Shown piece by piece: positions 54,301-62,713 of a DNA stretch of 64,000 nucleotides; position 1 is the stretch's first letter, and each line of letters opens with the position of its first letter. The stretch is from Ulva prolifera (taxonomy: Eukaryota; Chlorophyta; Ulvophyceae; Ulvales; Ulvaceae), in contig CM041200.1 of NCBI GenBank assembly GCA_023078555.1, forward strand, positions 6,239,361 through 6,303,360, read 5' to 3'. The translations under genes and the position numbers were made by a program. The notes beneath the pieces were generated by a model that was not told where the DNA came from, searched no databases, and saw only the letters and a list, made by a program, of their open reading frames with translations.

Positions 54301-57300
54301 ACAACAAACAGAACACGCTGGTAGTCCCAGGGCCCGTGCATGTCAACTCTGGATCAACTAACAGCAACACATGCTCCCGTTGGTGAAAGAACAGGAGGAT
54401 CTGATGGCCAGAACTCAGACGCATACGACTGAACATGCAGGGAGCATGTTCTGCAAGAGACACTCCTGGTCACTGTAGGGACCATCACCGGGGGTTCGCA
54501 CATGTAACACTTTGAGCTCTGCATCCCCTTGGCCAAGGACAGCTTGGCAAGCTCTTCAGCGCCGGCATAATCCCAGTCCTTGATCCCGGGGAATGATCCT
54601 GGCCTAAGGCGGACAACCGACGGGGATGCTGATTTCCCGGAACTGCTCCCCGCGATGTCTTTCTGCACCACGCTAAGGTACCGCCAGCTCCTGAGCGCCC
54701 AGTGCCACAGCGTGTGGGGCGGGCACAAGGGGATCAGGTCGTCGGCCAGCCTCTTGACGGGCTGACCATACCCCGATTTCACCAAACCTGGATGCACCGC
54801 GTGGTTCAGACGAGAGCACTGTCTGCAAAGCTGAGTCTTGCCCCACCTCGGGGGCTACAGCAGGTAACAACTGAATCCTGAACAATGGAGACGAAAAGGT
54901 TGGTAGCGCACTGCTGGTATTCACCGTGCACACCAGGATGGCGGCAAAGGCGGGATCCAGGAGGCTGGGCTCCAAGACTGGAATGTCCTGCACACGCCGC
55001 CTCTCCAGGACAGGCGCCCCCGGGTCCCCTGTCACAGCCGCGGCGACGAGGCGCCGATAAGCATGCATGAACAGGTGGACCCCATTCGTGGCGAAGGACG
55101 CCAGTTCCGTAGAGGTCAGCTGCAGCCCTTCACATGCCCACATGATGTGGGAATTGAATGCCTGGACAGAACTCCACGCCGGACGGAGAGCTCGGGCTAC
55201 TCGGTCACCCTGCACGGCGAGATCCAGGTATACTCAACAATTGGGGACGGGCAACAGCAAGCATATACAGCTCTGCACAGACACGCAGCTCTCGATGGCA
55301 TGTACAGGTCAGTGGCACCTCGCACCTCTGCACAATCAAACAGAGGGTGCTCCGCCGCATAAGCCACTACCCAGGGTCCTAAGTTGTCGAGCGCGGCGAC
55401 AAACTCACCGAGGATCTTGACATCCTGCACGCAAAGAGACCTGACTACAGAGCTCGAGCCCAGGCCGGTGACAGGCCAGTCTTGAGGGATCAACAGAAAC
55501 AGGGACAGAAACAGGGCCCGGGGCACCATGGCCACGATCATGCATGCGATAAGGCACAAATGCCGGGTAGAACAGGACAGCACACAGACCAACAGGCAGT
55601 CCCCCTGTCCATGCCGGAGTCATGTTAAGTCACCGGAGCGCACGAAAGCTTTGATGAGGTCCGAGTGCGAGGTGTGCATGTCGACTAACACCGGCGCGCC
55701 CGAGGTCAGCTGGAAAACCGGCTGTGCAGGGACCCCGTTTGTGTTCGCCAACATCCTGGGGCACCGGTCCCCAATGTGCCGTGCTATCGACTGACACGGC
55801 TCGAGCTCATCTTCATCCATGCTCTCGAGCTGGGCGCAGTGTGCGTGTTCATACAGCACCCACGCCACCAGCGGGTTCAGGTCCTCTGGGAGGTTGGATG
55901 TGGGTCTCTCCCTGCTCCTGGAGGACCCGTGACCCTCCACCGCGGGAGAAGCCTTTCCGGCTGTCCACAACTTGGTGCGATGAGGGGACAGCCCAGACAT
56001 GAAGGAAGCCCAGGCCCACACGACGTGTCGTGGGGTGGAGCAATGAAACACTGCACCGAGAACACCCATGTCACTTGTGCACGAATGCGGAGGCCATGCC
56101 GCGCACGATGTGGGGACAGCATACGTGACTGCGTTACATAACAACATGCGTGCAGAGAGCACACCGTCTGGAGGCGGGGGGTCCGGGCCTTTGCGCTTTT
56201 CCCCCACGTTGATCTGAGGAAGATCGAACCGCTGGCGAAGTTCCGGATCTCTCTCCGCTGTGATTCTGGTCTTAGGGAGGCCAGACTCACATACGTGGCC
56301 GGTGATCTCAACCTGCACAAATGGCGGCACTGAGTCCTGGCCCCACTCCACAGGTTAGCTGGGCCCCGTGTCAGTGGACTGGCAGTAAATGCAGATCGCG
56401 CTCAGCTGATCCACCAGCACACCGGGCACACACACCTCTTTCTTTCCCAACAGGGGCTTCCACCGCCGGGGCACAAGGCAGCCATGTGGGGTCTTCCCTG
56501 TGCCCTCCCACGAGGACACGAGCATTGCCTGCTCGTGCAGCCAGGAGGAGAGCGCGAGACAGGTAGTGACAATCACTTCCTTGGCCGTACCCAGCTCCCT
56601 CGTCCGACTCTCCACCACGTCGTCTCGCAGAACCACCCCCAGGGACCACCACACCGACACCCCAGGACCGGACAGTGGACCGTCGTTGCGGCCGACGCGG
56701 GCACGATCCGTAAAACGCCCGTCCCTTGAAATTAAAGTACCCACTACAGGGATTCTCTGAGTACGCATGCGACCAACGAGTAAGTCTCCGCTGCGAGCGG
56801 AAGTAGGCCCATTCTGGGTACTTGACAGTCCTGCAACTGCTGCAGCATGGCGCGGATCCATTGTATGCAAATAAATATTTTGGTCACTGCCGGAAGCGGA
56901 AACTGGTCACGAGCAGCGCAGCTAGGCGAAGGAATACGACGCCAGCAGGGACGCGGTGCACTTAAACGCCAGGTGAACTCCAAACGCTGGAAGTTAGCCG
57001 TATCATACACTATATCCACCGTTTGTCCCTTTCATGAAGCACGACCCAAGTTGGGGGCCCCGAATGCAAAGGCGCCTGATCACTCGGGTAGGGCAGGGTG
57101 AGATCAACCGCGCTGGAGCGGTCATTCGCCGAATGGCCACTCTGTACCACCGCATGCATTCGTGTCCAGGAGGACGGGCGCACGCCTTACCTGGAGCATG
57201 ATGACGTAACTCCGCCAGAGTGGCCATTCGCCGAATGGCCACTCTGTACCACCGCATGCATTCGTGTCCAGGAGGACGGGCGCACGCCTTACCTGGAGCA

Positions 57301-60300
57301 TGATGACGTAACTCCGCCAGAGTGGCCATTCGCCGAATGGCCACTCTGGACCACCGCATGCATTCGTGTCCAGGAGGACGGGCGCACGCCTTACCTGGAG
57401 CATGATGACGTAACTCCGCCAGAGTGGCCATTCGCCGAATGGCCACTCTGGACCACCGCATGCATTCGTGTCCAGGAGGACGGGCGTACGCCTTACCTGG
57501 AGCATGATGACGTAACTCCGCCAGAGTGGCCATTCGCCGAATGGCCACTCTGGACCACCGCATGCATTCGTGTCCAGGAGGACGGGCGCACGCCTTACCT
57601 GGAGCATGATGACGTAACTCCGCCAGAGTGGCCATTCGCCGAATGGCCACTCTGGACCACCGCATGCATTCGTGTCCAGGAACCTATGGGCACGCTTTCC
57701 CGGCCACCTTTCACAGGGCGACGACCAACACTACAAGGACTGCTGCCGAGCCTGACATACGGACCAACGCTATCTTGGGCGATGCAAAAAGTCACCGCTG
57801 TTGTGAGCCTGCCTCCAGCTTCCTGCCGCTTCGTCTCCTGCCCAAAGTCGATGTCAGTTGCCATGAGTATGGGTCCACATATACCTGCACCGTGTCCAAT
57901 CCAGTCGTTTCCAGATCCGCATGTAGTAATAAAGTAACCAATAGTATCATTCGATCCACTGTCAGCGCGGGCTTGGCCCGAAGTGACCTCGTATCATGGC
58001 AGCCGGCGCAGACATGCGAAGGCCACTTGCAGCGGTAAGGTACGTCCACAGTCCGGCGGAATATACCTGGGTCGGCGGATGGTTCGGTGCCAAAGTCCAA
58101 GGTCCATCCGACTGCTCGCATCCGATGACGTCGGAGAGGTATCAGAGAGTGAACGGACTTTCGGAATCTGGCGGACGACACCCGGATCCGTTTCAGTGTG
58201 TCGCCATTCTCCTAGGGCCCTGGGACGTGCATCGACTCTACCCAATGGTGCCTGATGATGATCTATGAGCCGCACCATTCCATGCTACCTGTAGCATTCT
58301 ACGTCATGTGCGCAAACACGAGTGTGACATCTATTTTAAGTAGGACAATCCATCTTGTAAGTTAACATACACACGGGCCGTAGATCATGAGATGATGGCT
58401 GGACATCTCGACCGCAGCAACGATTGCCGTGCAAGTCGGTGAGCAAGTACACATGTTTGGTCCACCGACTGGCGCCGCTACCGTGGCTGCGGCGAATGAG
58501 TGTGCGCACGCGTCATGCGCTGTGGTTTGACTGCGACCTGATAATCACCTGTGCACATGCAGGGGCCATTGCTCTGTGAGGTTGCAGCGTACCTGGCCCA
58601 GTGCTCCCTCAAAGGCAAGGAGGTAGCTCGCAGCTGTGCTGCCATGGCCGCGAGCTGGGCAAGCCAGCTTAAGAACGAGATGACTGACCTCAGTACAAAC
58701 GCTCAACACAGTAGCACTGTTCAGTCCGATCTCTACAGCACCCTTCAGACCAAGCGTGCAATCGCGCATTGTTGTGTTGTCGTCTGCTTTGGCGGCGCGC
58801 CACATGCGTGCCCCGCCAGGCCGGGAGGCAGTGCAGCACTGGACATCGCAGACGCTGCAATGCTGCTGCTGCATCAGGTGCAGGCATGCCTGCACAGTGT
58901 GAGCCAGGGCAGCGGAGAGCTGCATGCAAGGCTCAGCGTGCTGACAGAGCAGTGTTCATGGGTGATGGCGTCGAGGGTTGAGGGCCTTTCTGCTGCAATC
59001 GAGAGCGACAAAGCCATTTTAGACTCTGCTGTACGAGCAGTGTTTGCAGACCTACCCAAGCACTGCGCCTGGCAGCCCAGTGATGGTCATCTTGGGTGCT
59101 ACATAGCCCAGGCCGAGGGCCAAGTGTACAGCATCAAACTGTGTACTGGCCAAGTGCTCCGTGATGGCATAGCGCCGGGCCACCTGCCAACCTCTATAGC
59201 ACAGCACTCTGCATATCAGCAACTCTTTGGAAGCGCCTCGTTTGAGGTGGCTCAGGTAGGCGGGGGCGAGCAGGTGTTCCGGACTGTCAAGAGTCAAGCG
59301 GGTTGTATATATACCTTCCAGCTTCAAGGCTGTGACCTGGTGATCTTTGAGTGCCCTGTTAATCCAGATACAGGAGAGATGCAGAGGGATTTCGAGCTGG
59401 AGCTGCTGCCATGTGCGTGCCTTTCGCTTGCATGCAAGCTCTCTATTTGCTTGACATGTGGTTTGATGCAGCACGCGACTGATTGGAGTGCGTCCAAATC
59501 CTCATTACTCCAGCGCATTCACTAGTGTTTGCTCCTGCAGCACACTGCAAGTGGGCTCCGCATCTGCCACCTCGGCTGAAGGACATGCACTCGCACTGGC
59601 TTTGCCGGACGAAGCAGGCTGTCATTCTGAGAGACCAGCAAATCATGGGCCGGCATACCCAATTCATGCTTGTCAGCTCTTCACCGTCGTCTCATCACCC
59701 AGAAGGCCTCTCACACATGATGAAGTGCTACTGTGTTCCTACACACATGCAGGTGTGCTCCAGGGTTGTGCTGAATATCATGCACTGCCCTCATAGGATT
59801 TGCTTGTGTATATGGCTGTCAGTTGCAATTAGATTCTCAAGGAAGCAACATGCCTGTTACTCATTGCTATGCAGCTTGAAAGCATTGGTTACACTTCGCC
59901 GACGTCATGTGCTGCTGCAGAACAAGGACTGGAGCGATCTGATGACAATGATCACATGGATGGAGCTGCTATGGCACATCCCGAGCAGCGGACACCCCGC
60001 ACTCTGTGTCCTCCAACGATTCGAGGAATCCCGCTTCATTCATGCGTGCACCAAGCCCACGTTTGTGGACGCAGGCAAGGCACCAGCAATCCTCTTCCAT
60101 CTGCCCCGATTCCACCTCCAGTTCGAGTTGCATGCCGGCTGCAGCATGCTGTGGTGCTCAAACTACTCTGGCTACTACGTCCCAGTACAACATGTCTGCG
60201 GGTCGACTCCCGAGTCCGCAGATCCAGCAGACCCGCTACCCCTGGTGAGATTCCACAATTTCCTCCTACTTCACCCAGATCAAGATTCTATGCCCACAAG

Positions 60301-62713
60301 AGCACTTGTCCCAGATGGAGCAGTCACACAGACCCCACGTCTGTGCTCGATTGAGGCATCCACCAAGTCTCATGACAGCGAACTTGGGCACCATGTCTTT
60401 GCACTCAACAGGCGCACCCTCGGTTTTGACACCACGGTGGTGCACTCCCGCCTCTTCCTCGCCGCCATCTACGCCGCCACGCACTGCGAGGTGCCCCTGC
60501 CGCAGCTCGGCATGACGGCCGGGGAGCACGCCGTGGAGCTGCTGCGTCGCAGCTGGGTCAACCGACCGCTATCTTCCAGCGAAGCAGACGCACTGTCGGC
60601 CCTGGAATCATTCTCGAACCACACGCCTGCACTGCAGTTGCTGTGCCGCGCCCTGCTCGAGGAATCAGCCTCCCTTGCGTTCCTACATCCAGAACCAGGG
60701 CAGCAGGTCGGTGACGATGCCTCCACAGTGAGAAATGCATTGACAGTCTACCAGCAGCAGTCCCGGCGGGCCAACCCATTGCCATTTGTGAACCCCCGGC
60801 GTACACTGTCAGGAGCGGAGGAGCTGAAGCTTACGGGGCGTCAGCAAAAGAGCAAGAGAGTTGGCACAGCCCATGTCGTTCGGAGCGTGGAGTGGGATCA
60901 CCTGCAGATGTCATGCATGGAAGAAGTGCTGCAGCAGCAGACCATTCAATGCAGACACAGCAGCCTTTCGAAGCAAATCAGCCAGGAGCTGTATGATCTG
61001 CGGGAGCAAGTCTGCCATACACCCCAGCGGCATGCACAGGCGGCTTGCGCTGATATCAGCACAGCTCACTTAGAGCACGATGCCCATGGTCGAGATGTCG
61101 CTGCCGATCTCCAGGCCAGCATGCGAGTGTTCGCCAGCGCCGCTGCAGATCCGCACGTCGAGAGGGAAAAGTTGACATACGTGGCTGGCGAACTGGAGCG
61201 CCAACTTGAGGCGACCTCCACGTACAAGAAGCTGCTGCAGGACTTCTTGCTGCGGGCGTTGGCGCACTGTCCAGCTGGTGCACTTGGCACGGCGATGCAG
61301 GCATTTCAGCATGCGGCGGTTGTGGCGCTGCCGGCTCAAGCTGATTTGCTGCGAATCACAATCTTCCCAGCAGCCCTCTCGGTGCGGCTGTGCACCTTTC
61401 CCCTGCCCTATGTGCTATTATGACGGCTCTTGGAACAGGGCACTCTGCTGGTGACAGCAAGTGACCTGCTGCTGGCTTGGGTCTCCTGGGGTGTAGAAGT
61501 GGGCAGATTCACATCACCAGGGGTGCTTCATGACAAAGCTTGAAAGCAGAATACAGTCTGAGGTTGCCTGAGGGCATCTTGTCACCATTCCAGGAGTCTG
61601 CAGCTTCGATTCTCCGTTGCGTAACGCCTGCCGGAGTGTTCACCAGCACATTGGTTGCAGCAATCGTGCATAAATAAGTTGCTGCATGTCAGCAATCAAT
61701 GGCAGCATGTCAAACCTGGCAAAATTGCGGTGACGATGCCCACAATGGCGAGCATACGACATGTGACATGTCGTATGCTCGCCATCATCACTGCAATTGT
61801 GGGCAGCTGTCGCGACAGCTGCCCATAATCCACAAGATATGCATGCACGTCTGGCCATATGAGTGCAGTGCAATCTTTCTATGTGTCTTTTGGCTGCAGG
61901 ACCTGAATCCGTTGCTCTCTGAGGATGCATGTTGCAAGCTGACTGCTACTGCGCAAGAGTGGCAGAAGCTGTGCGTATTAGAGGACAAAATCGCCCGCTG
62001 CCTGCGCCGCTGCACGAGCGCCACTGACATGGATACTGCTGACCTGGCGGCAGAATTGGGTAACCGCCGCACGTGGGATCCTCATGAGCAGCCAGGATGG
62101 CTCGCATTTGAGGTGCTGCAGGGGCTGGAGATCCGCCGGCGACAGGCCACAGTGGCGCAGCACATGCTGAAGCATCCTGGCGGGCCAGGGCTGGCTGAGG
62201 AGGAGCGCGGGGCAATTCTGCAGCTCAACATGGGCGAGGGCAAGACACGGGTGATCCTGCCAATGCTAGTGCTGGCGCTGTGCGGCCGGGGGGAGGTCGT
62301 GCGCATGAACTTCTTGCAGGAGCTGCTGCCCGAAGCCGTCGACTACCTGCACGCCTGCCTCACTGGTGTGCCTATCATATGCTCGCTGCTCAGGTGGCTG
62401 CCGGTGGATCGTACATGTCAGTGCACAAGACTGTAGACTCACAATCTAGCTACAGTGTGCGCTATCATCATCGTGCCACAGCTCTTGTGGCACATCATAC
62501 CAAGCTAACCAGCACAAATCTAGCTAACTTGAGTTTAAACGCATAGGCACCCTACTGCAAGTGAAGCTACTCCTTATGCCGTTCAGCCGCGACGTGGAGG
62601 CGAATGTCCAAGAGCTGTCTGCGATGACATCTCAGCTGCGCTCTTGTGCAAGCATCCGAGCGTTCCTGTGCACCTCGAGGGAGTACCAGTTGTCCTTACA
62701 GCTCAAGGCCCAG
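35412..62713 (+). CDS. Gene C: giant DUF3638/DUF3645-family gene interrupted by an intronic transposon
   Basis: Third paralogue, co-oriented with B. Exons seen: about 35412-35633, 35796-36049, one unresolved, 36335-36624, 36859-39189, 39401-39568, 58563-59412, 59541-59752, 59921-61381, 61900-62365, 62547-62713. Junction phases equal those of A and B. The intron after exon 6 spans 39,569-58,562 because of the CACTA insertion; without the element it would be about 515 bp, as in B. The P-loop QLNMGEGKTRVILPM is intact. A single in-frame TGA lies at 38,248-38,250 in the coiled-coil part of exon 5. The start codon is not identified: the first conserved exon has no in-frame ATG, so an upstream exon may exist. 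The exon expected next (LDExDxLL...QLVYAWG) is absent up to 64,000, so the gene either continues beyond the window after a long intron or is truncated. Confidence 0.82.
35796..36624 (+). CDS. Gene C exons 2-4
   Basis: Exon 2 (35796-36049) starts GRLHGALQPLCG, as exon 2 of A starts GRLMDALARL, and carries TVAWASKFGAALVAV and FIYAVCLDGWRNTTH. Exon 4 (36335-36624) carries KESGGFRDIGTHTTAEPLPT and CWPLVEHVFHFLAQ. Exon 3 could not be placed without an in-frame stop. Confidence 0.75.
36859..39189 (+). CDS. Gene C exon 5: large N-terminal region with an in-frame TGA
   Basis: A 777-codon block, phase 0 at both ends, starting DSGLNSVAIVAVFHTALAHA. It carries SRETVVVWAMLCLAHRAAAA, FPGLCKYALPVNSDDLRHLV, a coiled coil, LALLFFLYPHLTGSLPLLRQ and the RGNRVLAKQAGRPASMSVEQ end block. 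TGA at 38,248-38,250 interrupts an otherwise continuous frame inside the coiled coil; homology is good on both sides. Confidence 0.8.
38243..38260 (+). other. In-frame TGA region; possible 18-nt GTGAG...ACAG segment
   Basis: The sequence around the TGA reads GCAGA, then an 18-nt segment beginning GTGAGA and ending TTACAG, then TGAGGTG. Its coordinates (about 38,246-38,264) place the stop inside it. Removing these 18 nt would keep the frame and remove the stop. Such a short intron would be exceptional, so a plain nonsense mutation is more likely. The feature span is approximate by a few bases. Confidence 0.45.
39401..39568 (+). CDS. Gene C exon 6
   Basis: 56 codons reading VAAAVRMALYHVGQLKRSDK... 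to APKLLLQ, phase 0 at both ends, matching A exon 6 (165 nt) and B exon 6 (168 nt). The donor GTGCCT at 39,569 opens the 18,994-bp intron that hosts the transposon. Confidence 0.85.
39739..39772 (+). repeat. Left target duplication and terminal inverted repeat
   Basis: CCC at 39,739-39,741, then CACTAGAAGAATGGCGACAC and the weaker GGTGAATCGGA. The next few hundred bases (to about 40,100) are rich in TCGGA/CGGAG words, as are the subterminal regions of plant CACTA elements that bind TnpA-like proteins. Confidence 0.8.
40567..41655 (-). CDS. Element gene 1: 245-residue basic/acidic coiled-coil protein
   Basis: Four exons, read right to left: 41655-41413, 41292-41035, 40937-40761, 40626-40567. 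All are phase 0 with clear donors (GTACAA, GTACGT, GTATGT) and CAG acceptors; the stop is TAG at 40,567-40,569. The protein starts MATDLPFGDCVPTNVVRAQF, has a basic stretch (SGRRGTHSNSGRR), an acidic stretch (MGEEEEPDSPQ), a lysine/glutamate coiled coil (SNKALEKRKAKAEKEAALQA) and an acidic tail, DDFPDEDE. No known domain is recognised. Its start lies about 25 bp from the left palindromic array. By position and composition it could be a TnpA-like accessory protein that binds subterminal repeats, which is inference. Confidence 0.75.
41690..42164. repeat. Left subterminal array: 64-bp unit x8, each with a 27-bp palindrome
   Basis: Units begin at 41690, 41754, 41818, 41882, 41946, 42010, 42074 and 42138. 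Each contains GAGTGGCCATTCG, then G, then CGAATGGCCACTC: a palindrome with 13-bp arms and a single central base. A 37-bp spacer (CGGGCGCGTGCAGTGCAACA...) follows. The middle units are almost identical and the edge units are diverged. Because 64 is not a multiple of 3, several frames stay open through the array on both strands; these are not called as genes. Confidence 0.95.
42448..42537 (+). promoter_or_regulatory. 45-bp tandem duplication carrying TATATAAG (possible twin promoter)
   Basis: Two copies of a 45-bp unit (starts 42,448 and 42,493), each with AGTATATAAGCAGCTG, then CCTTAAAGGGTAGACGACAG. TATATAAG is a good TATA-box match on the plus strand. It lies 1.3 kb upstream of the transposase start with element gene 2 in between, so a long 5' leader or an unrelated role is possible. 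Confidence 0.4.
42618..43470 (-). CDS. Element gene 2: hypothetical protein, at least 231 residues
   Basis: Exon 1 (43470-42892, 193 codons) starts MSNLQFTFLRAAPVVIEKEV and ends AAHG at a GTACGG donor. Exon 2 (42731-42618) reads VGRTGEAYKAATNINHAFYR...ECASADAR. The 3' end is unsettled; a further exon reading YARRAWDHNTGLRRNPSARE may follow near 42,300-42,170 and would run into the palindromic array. No domain is recognised. It is divergent from the transposase; the 337 bp between the two starts (43,471-43,807) is the likely shared promoter. Confidence 0.55.
43808..48324 (+). CDS. Tnp2-type CACTA transposase
   Basis: Nine exons: 43808-44206, 44277-44507, 44592-45234, 45349-45573, 45650-45842, 45938-46223, 46398-46528, 46609-46842, 46977-48324. 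All phases agree, giving about 1,229 residues. The start ATG has a good context (ACCATGG). N-terminal C2HC zinc finger: C40, C43, H56, C60. Then an acidic S/D-rich region (about 134-210). The Tnp2 core shows HVCPQCWTLFPPLDPG with further Cys pairs; DGAQLY (about D427) followed by LLDLPPHLS and GVVEGPSEP; GDIPWLEKLTNSIGHTAKRA with the CFRC pair (D528, C547, C550); RWMGHHHPLHQ; LGVKGSPLFSLLSYF; and HVFLLGVLMDFW. The C-terminal part has TYKLHLAASHLPDQV and WIERMVQLLKR. This order is that of Pfam Tnp2 (PF02992) transposases, which cut and paste CACTA elements by an RNase H-like DDE mechanism. The exon 4 donor (G|GTCACT) is the weakest junction. Catalytic residues beyond the first Asp are not assigned. 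Confidence 0.88.
48676..52044 (+). CDS. ULP1-like (C48) cysteine protease encoded by the transposon
   Basis: Four exons: 48676-50731, 50880-51148, 51439-51809, 51927-52044. Phases agree, giving about 937 residues. The N-terminal 200 residues are a helical domain of unknown type (MCASMITDGDLRAYLATIRS...). About residues 215-590 are a Pro/Ala/Gly-rich, probably disordered linker. The C-terminal region is a ULP1 fold: VLVPVPRNGHWMLAVIW (His676), VSFFDSLISAG (Asp700), QQPNGHDCGVF (Gln782 and Cys788), i.e. the full H-D-Q-C set in the normal order and spacing. ULP1/SENP proteases cleave SUMO-like modifiers; similar domains occur in some CACTA, Mutator-like and other eukaryotic DNA transposons, where their function is unsettled. 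The start could also be the ATG at 48,688. Introns contain poly-C runs. Confidence 0.87.
51286..51317. repeat. Poly-C homopolymer, 32 bp
   Basis: An uninterrupted C run inside intron 2 of the protease gene. A shorter C run lies in intron 1 near 50,816-50,831. Confidence 0.93.
52566..52659. repeat. 47-bp tandem duplication between convergent element genes
   Basis: Two near-identical units starting CCCCCATCCCCCAGGGACTT at 52,566 and 52,613. They lie between the ends of the protease gene (52,044) and the minus-strand element gene (52,713), where no coding sequence is apparent. Confidence 0.85.
52713..56870 (-). CDS. Element gene 5: multi-exon protein of unknown function with Gly/Ala-rich repeats
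   Basis: Blocks read right to left: 56870-about 56360 (MDPRHAAAVAGLSSTQNGPT...), 56336-55634 (DSVPPFVQVEITGHVCESGL... to AFVRSG), 55444-55326 (RSLCVQDVKILGEFVAALDN), 55209-about 54790 (GDRVARALRPAWSSVQAFNS...), about 54700-54490 (DIAGSSSGKSASPSV...), about 54285-52713 (AELNNIPEGILATLPEDLRQ...). Phases agree for the second to fourth blocks; the other junctions are unresolved, so it could be two genes. The last block has a basic start (RNRRRTGKHEVAKARTKS), about four tandem Gly/Ala repeats of 25-30 residues built on GLxPxV, then an acidic region and a conserved-looking C-terminus. No known domain is recognised. Confidence 0.55.
57116..57679. repeat. Right subterminal array: 102-bp unit x6 with the same palindrome inverted
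   Basis: Units begin at 57116, 57218, 57320, 57422, 57524 and 57626. Each has GAGTGGCCATTCG, then C, then CGAATGGCCACTC; the central base is C where the left array has G, so the right array is the reverse complement of the left. The 75-bp spacer differs from the left one (TGTACCACCGCATGCATTCG...). The first unit is diverged (GAGCGGTCATTCG). 102 is a multiple of 3, giving a spurious repeat ORF. Confidence 0.95.
58187..58220 (-). repeat. Right terminal inverted repeat and target duplication
   Basis: Plus-strand GTGTCGCCATTCTCCTAGGG ends at 58,217, followed by CCC (58,218-58,220). Reverse-complemented it matches the left terminus. The terminal five bases read CCCTA rather than CACTA, one substitution. 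TCGGA-type words also recur in the adjoining 58,040-58,190. Confidence 0.8.
58221..58562 (+). other. Right remnant of the gene C intron
   Basis: Sequence between the target duplication and the acceptor of exon 7 (CACATGCAG at 58,562). Together with 39,569-39,738 it makes an ordinary intron of about 510 bp. No other feature is seen. Confidence 0.7.
58563..59752 (+). CDS. Gene C exons 7-8
   Basis: Exon 7 (58563-59412, phase 0 to 1) starts GPLLCEVAAYLAQCSLKGKE and contains GCYIAQAEGQVYSIKL and ELELLPC at the GTGCGT donor. Exon 8 (59541-59752) contains HCKWAPHLPPRLKDMHSHWL and MMKCYCVPTHMQ. The glycine that is TGA in gene A is intact here (QLQGCDLVIFECPV). Confidence 0.85.
59921..61381 (+). CDS. 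Gene C exon 9: conserved middle domain
   Basis: 487 codons in one exon, identical in length to gene A. It contains NKDWSDLMTMITWMELLWHI, LQRFEESRFIHACTKP, RRTLGFDTTVVHSRLFLAAI, LPQLGMTAGEHAVELLRRSW and ALPAQADLLRITIFPAALS. Confidence 0.87.
61738..61825. repeat. Nested inverted repeats in the gene C intron before the P-loop exon
   Basis: A 20-bp perfect stem, ATGGCGAGCATACGACATGT (61,745-61,764), pairs with 61,766-61,785 across one base. Next to it is a 26-bp perfect palindrome centred on GCTGTCGCGACAGC (61,800-61,825). GCCCACAAT/ATTGTGGGC (61,738-61,746 and 61,796-61,804) encloses the first. The whole would fold into a cruciform or, in RNA, two long hairpins 75 bp upstream of the exon. Confidence 0.85.
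61900..62713 (+). CDS. Gene C exons 10-11: Walker A-like P-loop region
   Basis: Exon 10 (61900-62365) carries RGAILQLNMGEGKTRVILPM and LCGRGEVVRMNFLQELLPEA. It is 12 nt shorter than in A and B, in the linker before LAAELGNRRTWDP. Exon 11 (62547-62713) reads TLLQVKLLLMPFSRDV and SREYQLSLQLKAQ. Phases match B. Confidence 0.88.

Larger units (their letters stand above)
39742..58217 (+). mobile_element. 18,476-bp CACTA (EnSpm) DNA transposon
   Basis: The left end reads CACTAGAAGAATGGCGACAC. The right end, reverse-complemented, reads CCCTAGGAGAATGGCGACAC (18 of 20 identical), and similarity continues about 11 bp (GGTGAATCGGA versus ACTGAAACGGA). It is flanked by CCC at 39,739-39,741 and 58,218-58,220, a 3-bp duplication typical of CACTA elements. 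Inside are a Tnp2-type transposase, a ULP1 protease gene, three minus-strand genes and palindromic tandem arrays near both ends. It sits in an intron of gene C in the same orientation as the host gene. The left terminus is canonical; the right terminus has CCCTA in place of CACTA. The transposase frame is intact, so the element may be recent or active, which is inference. Confidence 0.88.

Noticed and set aside
57003..57937. Repeat ORFs of 161-279 residues across the right array
   Set aside because: The 102-bp unit keeps frame, so one palindrome translates repeatedly; there is no start context, splice site or domain.
39742..58217. Polinton or giant-virus insertion
   Set aside because: A ULP1-like protease could suggest one, but there is no polymerase, integrase or capsid gene, and the ends and transposase are CACTA-type.
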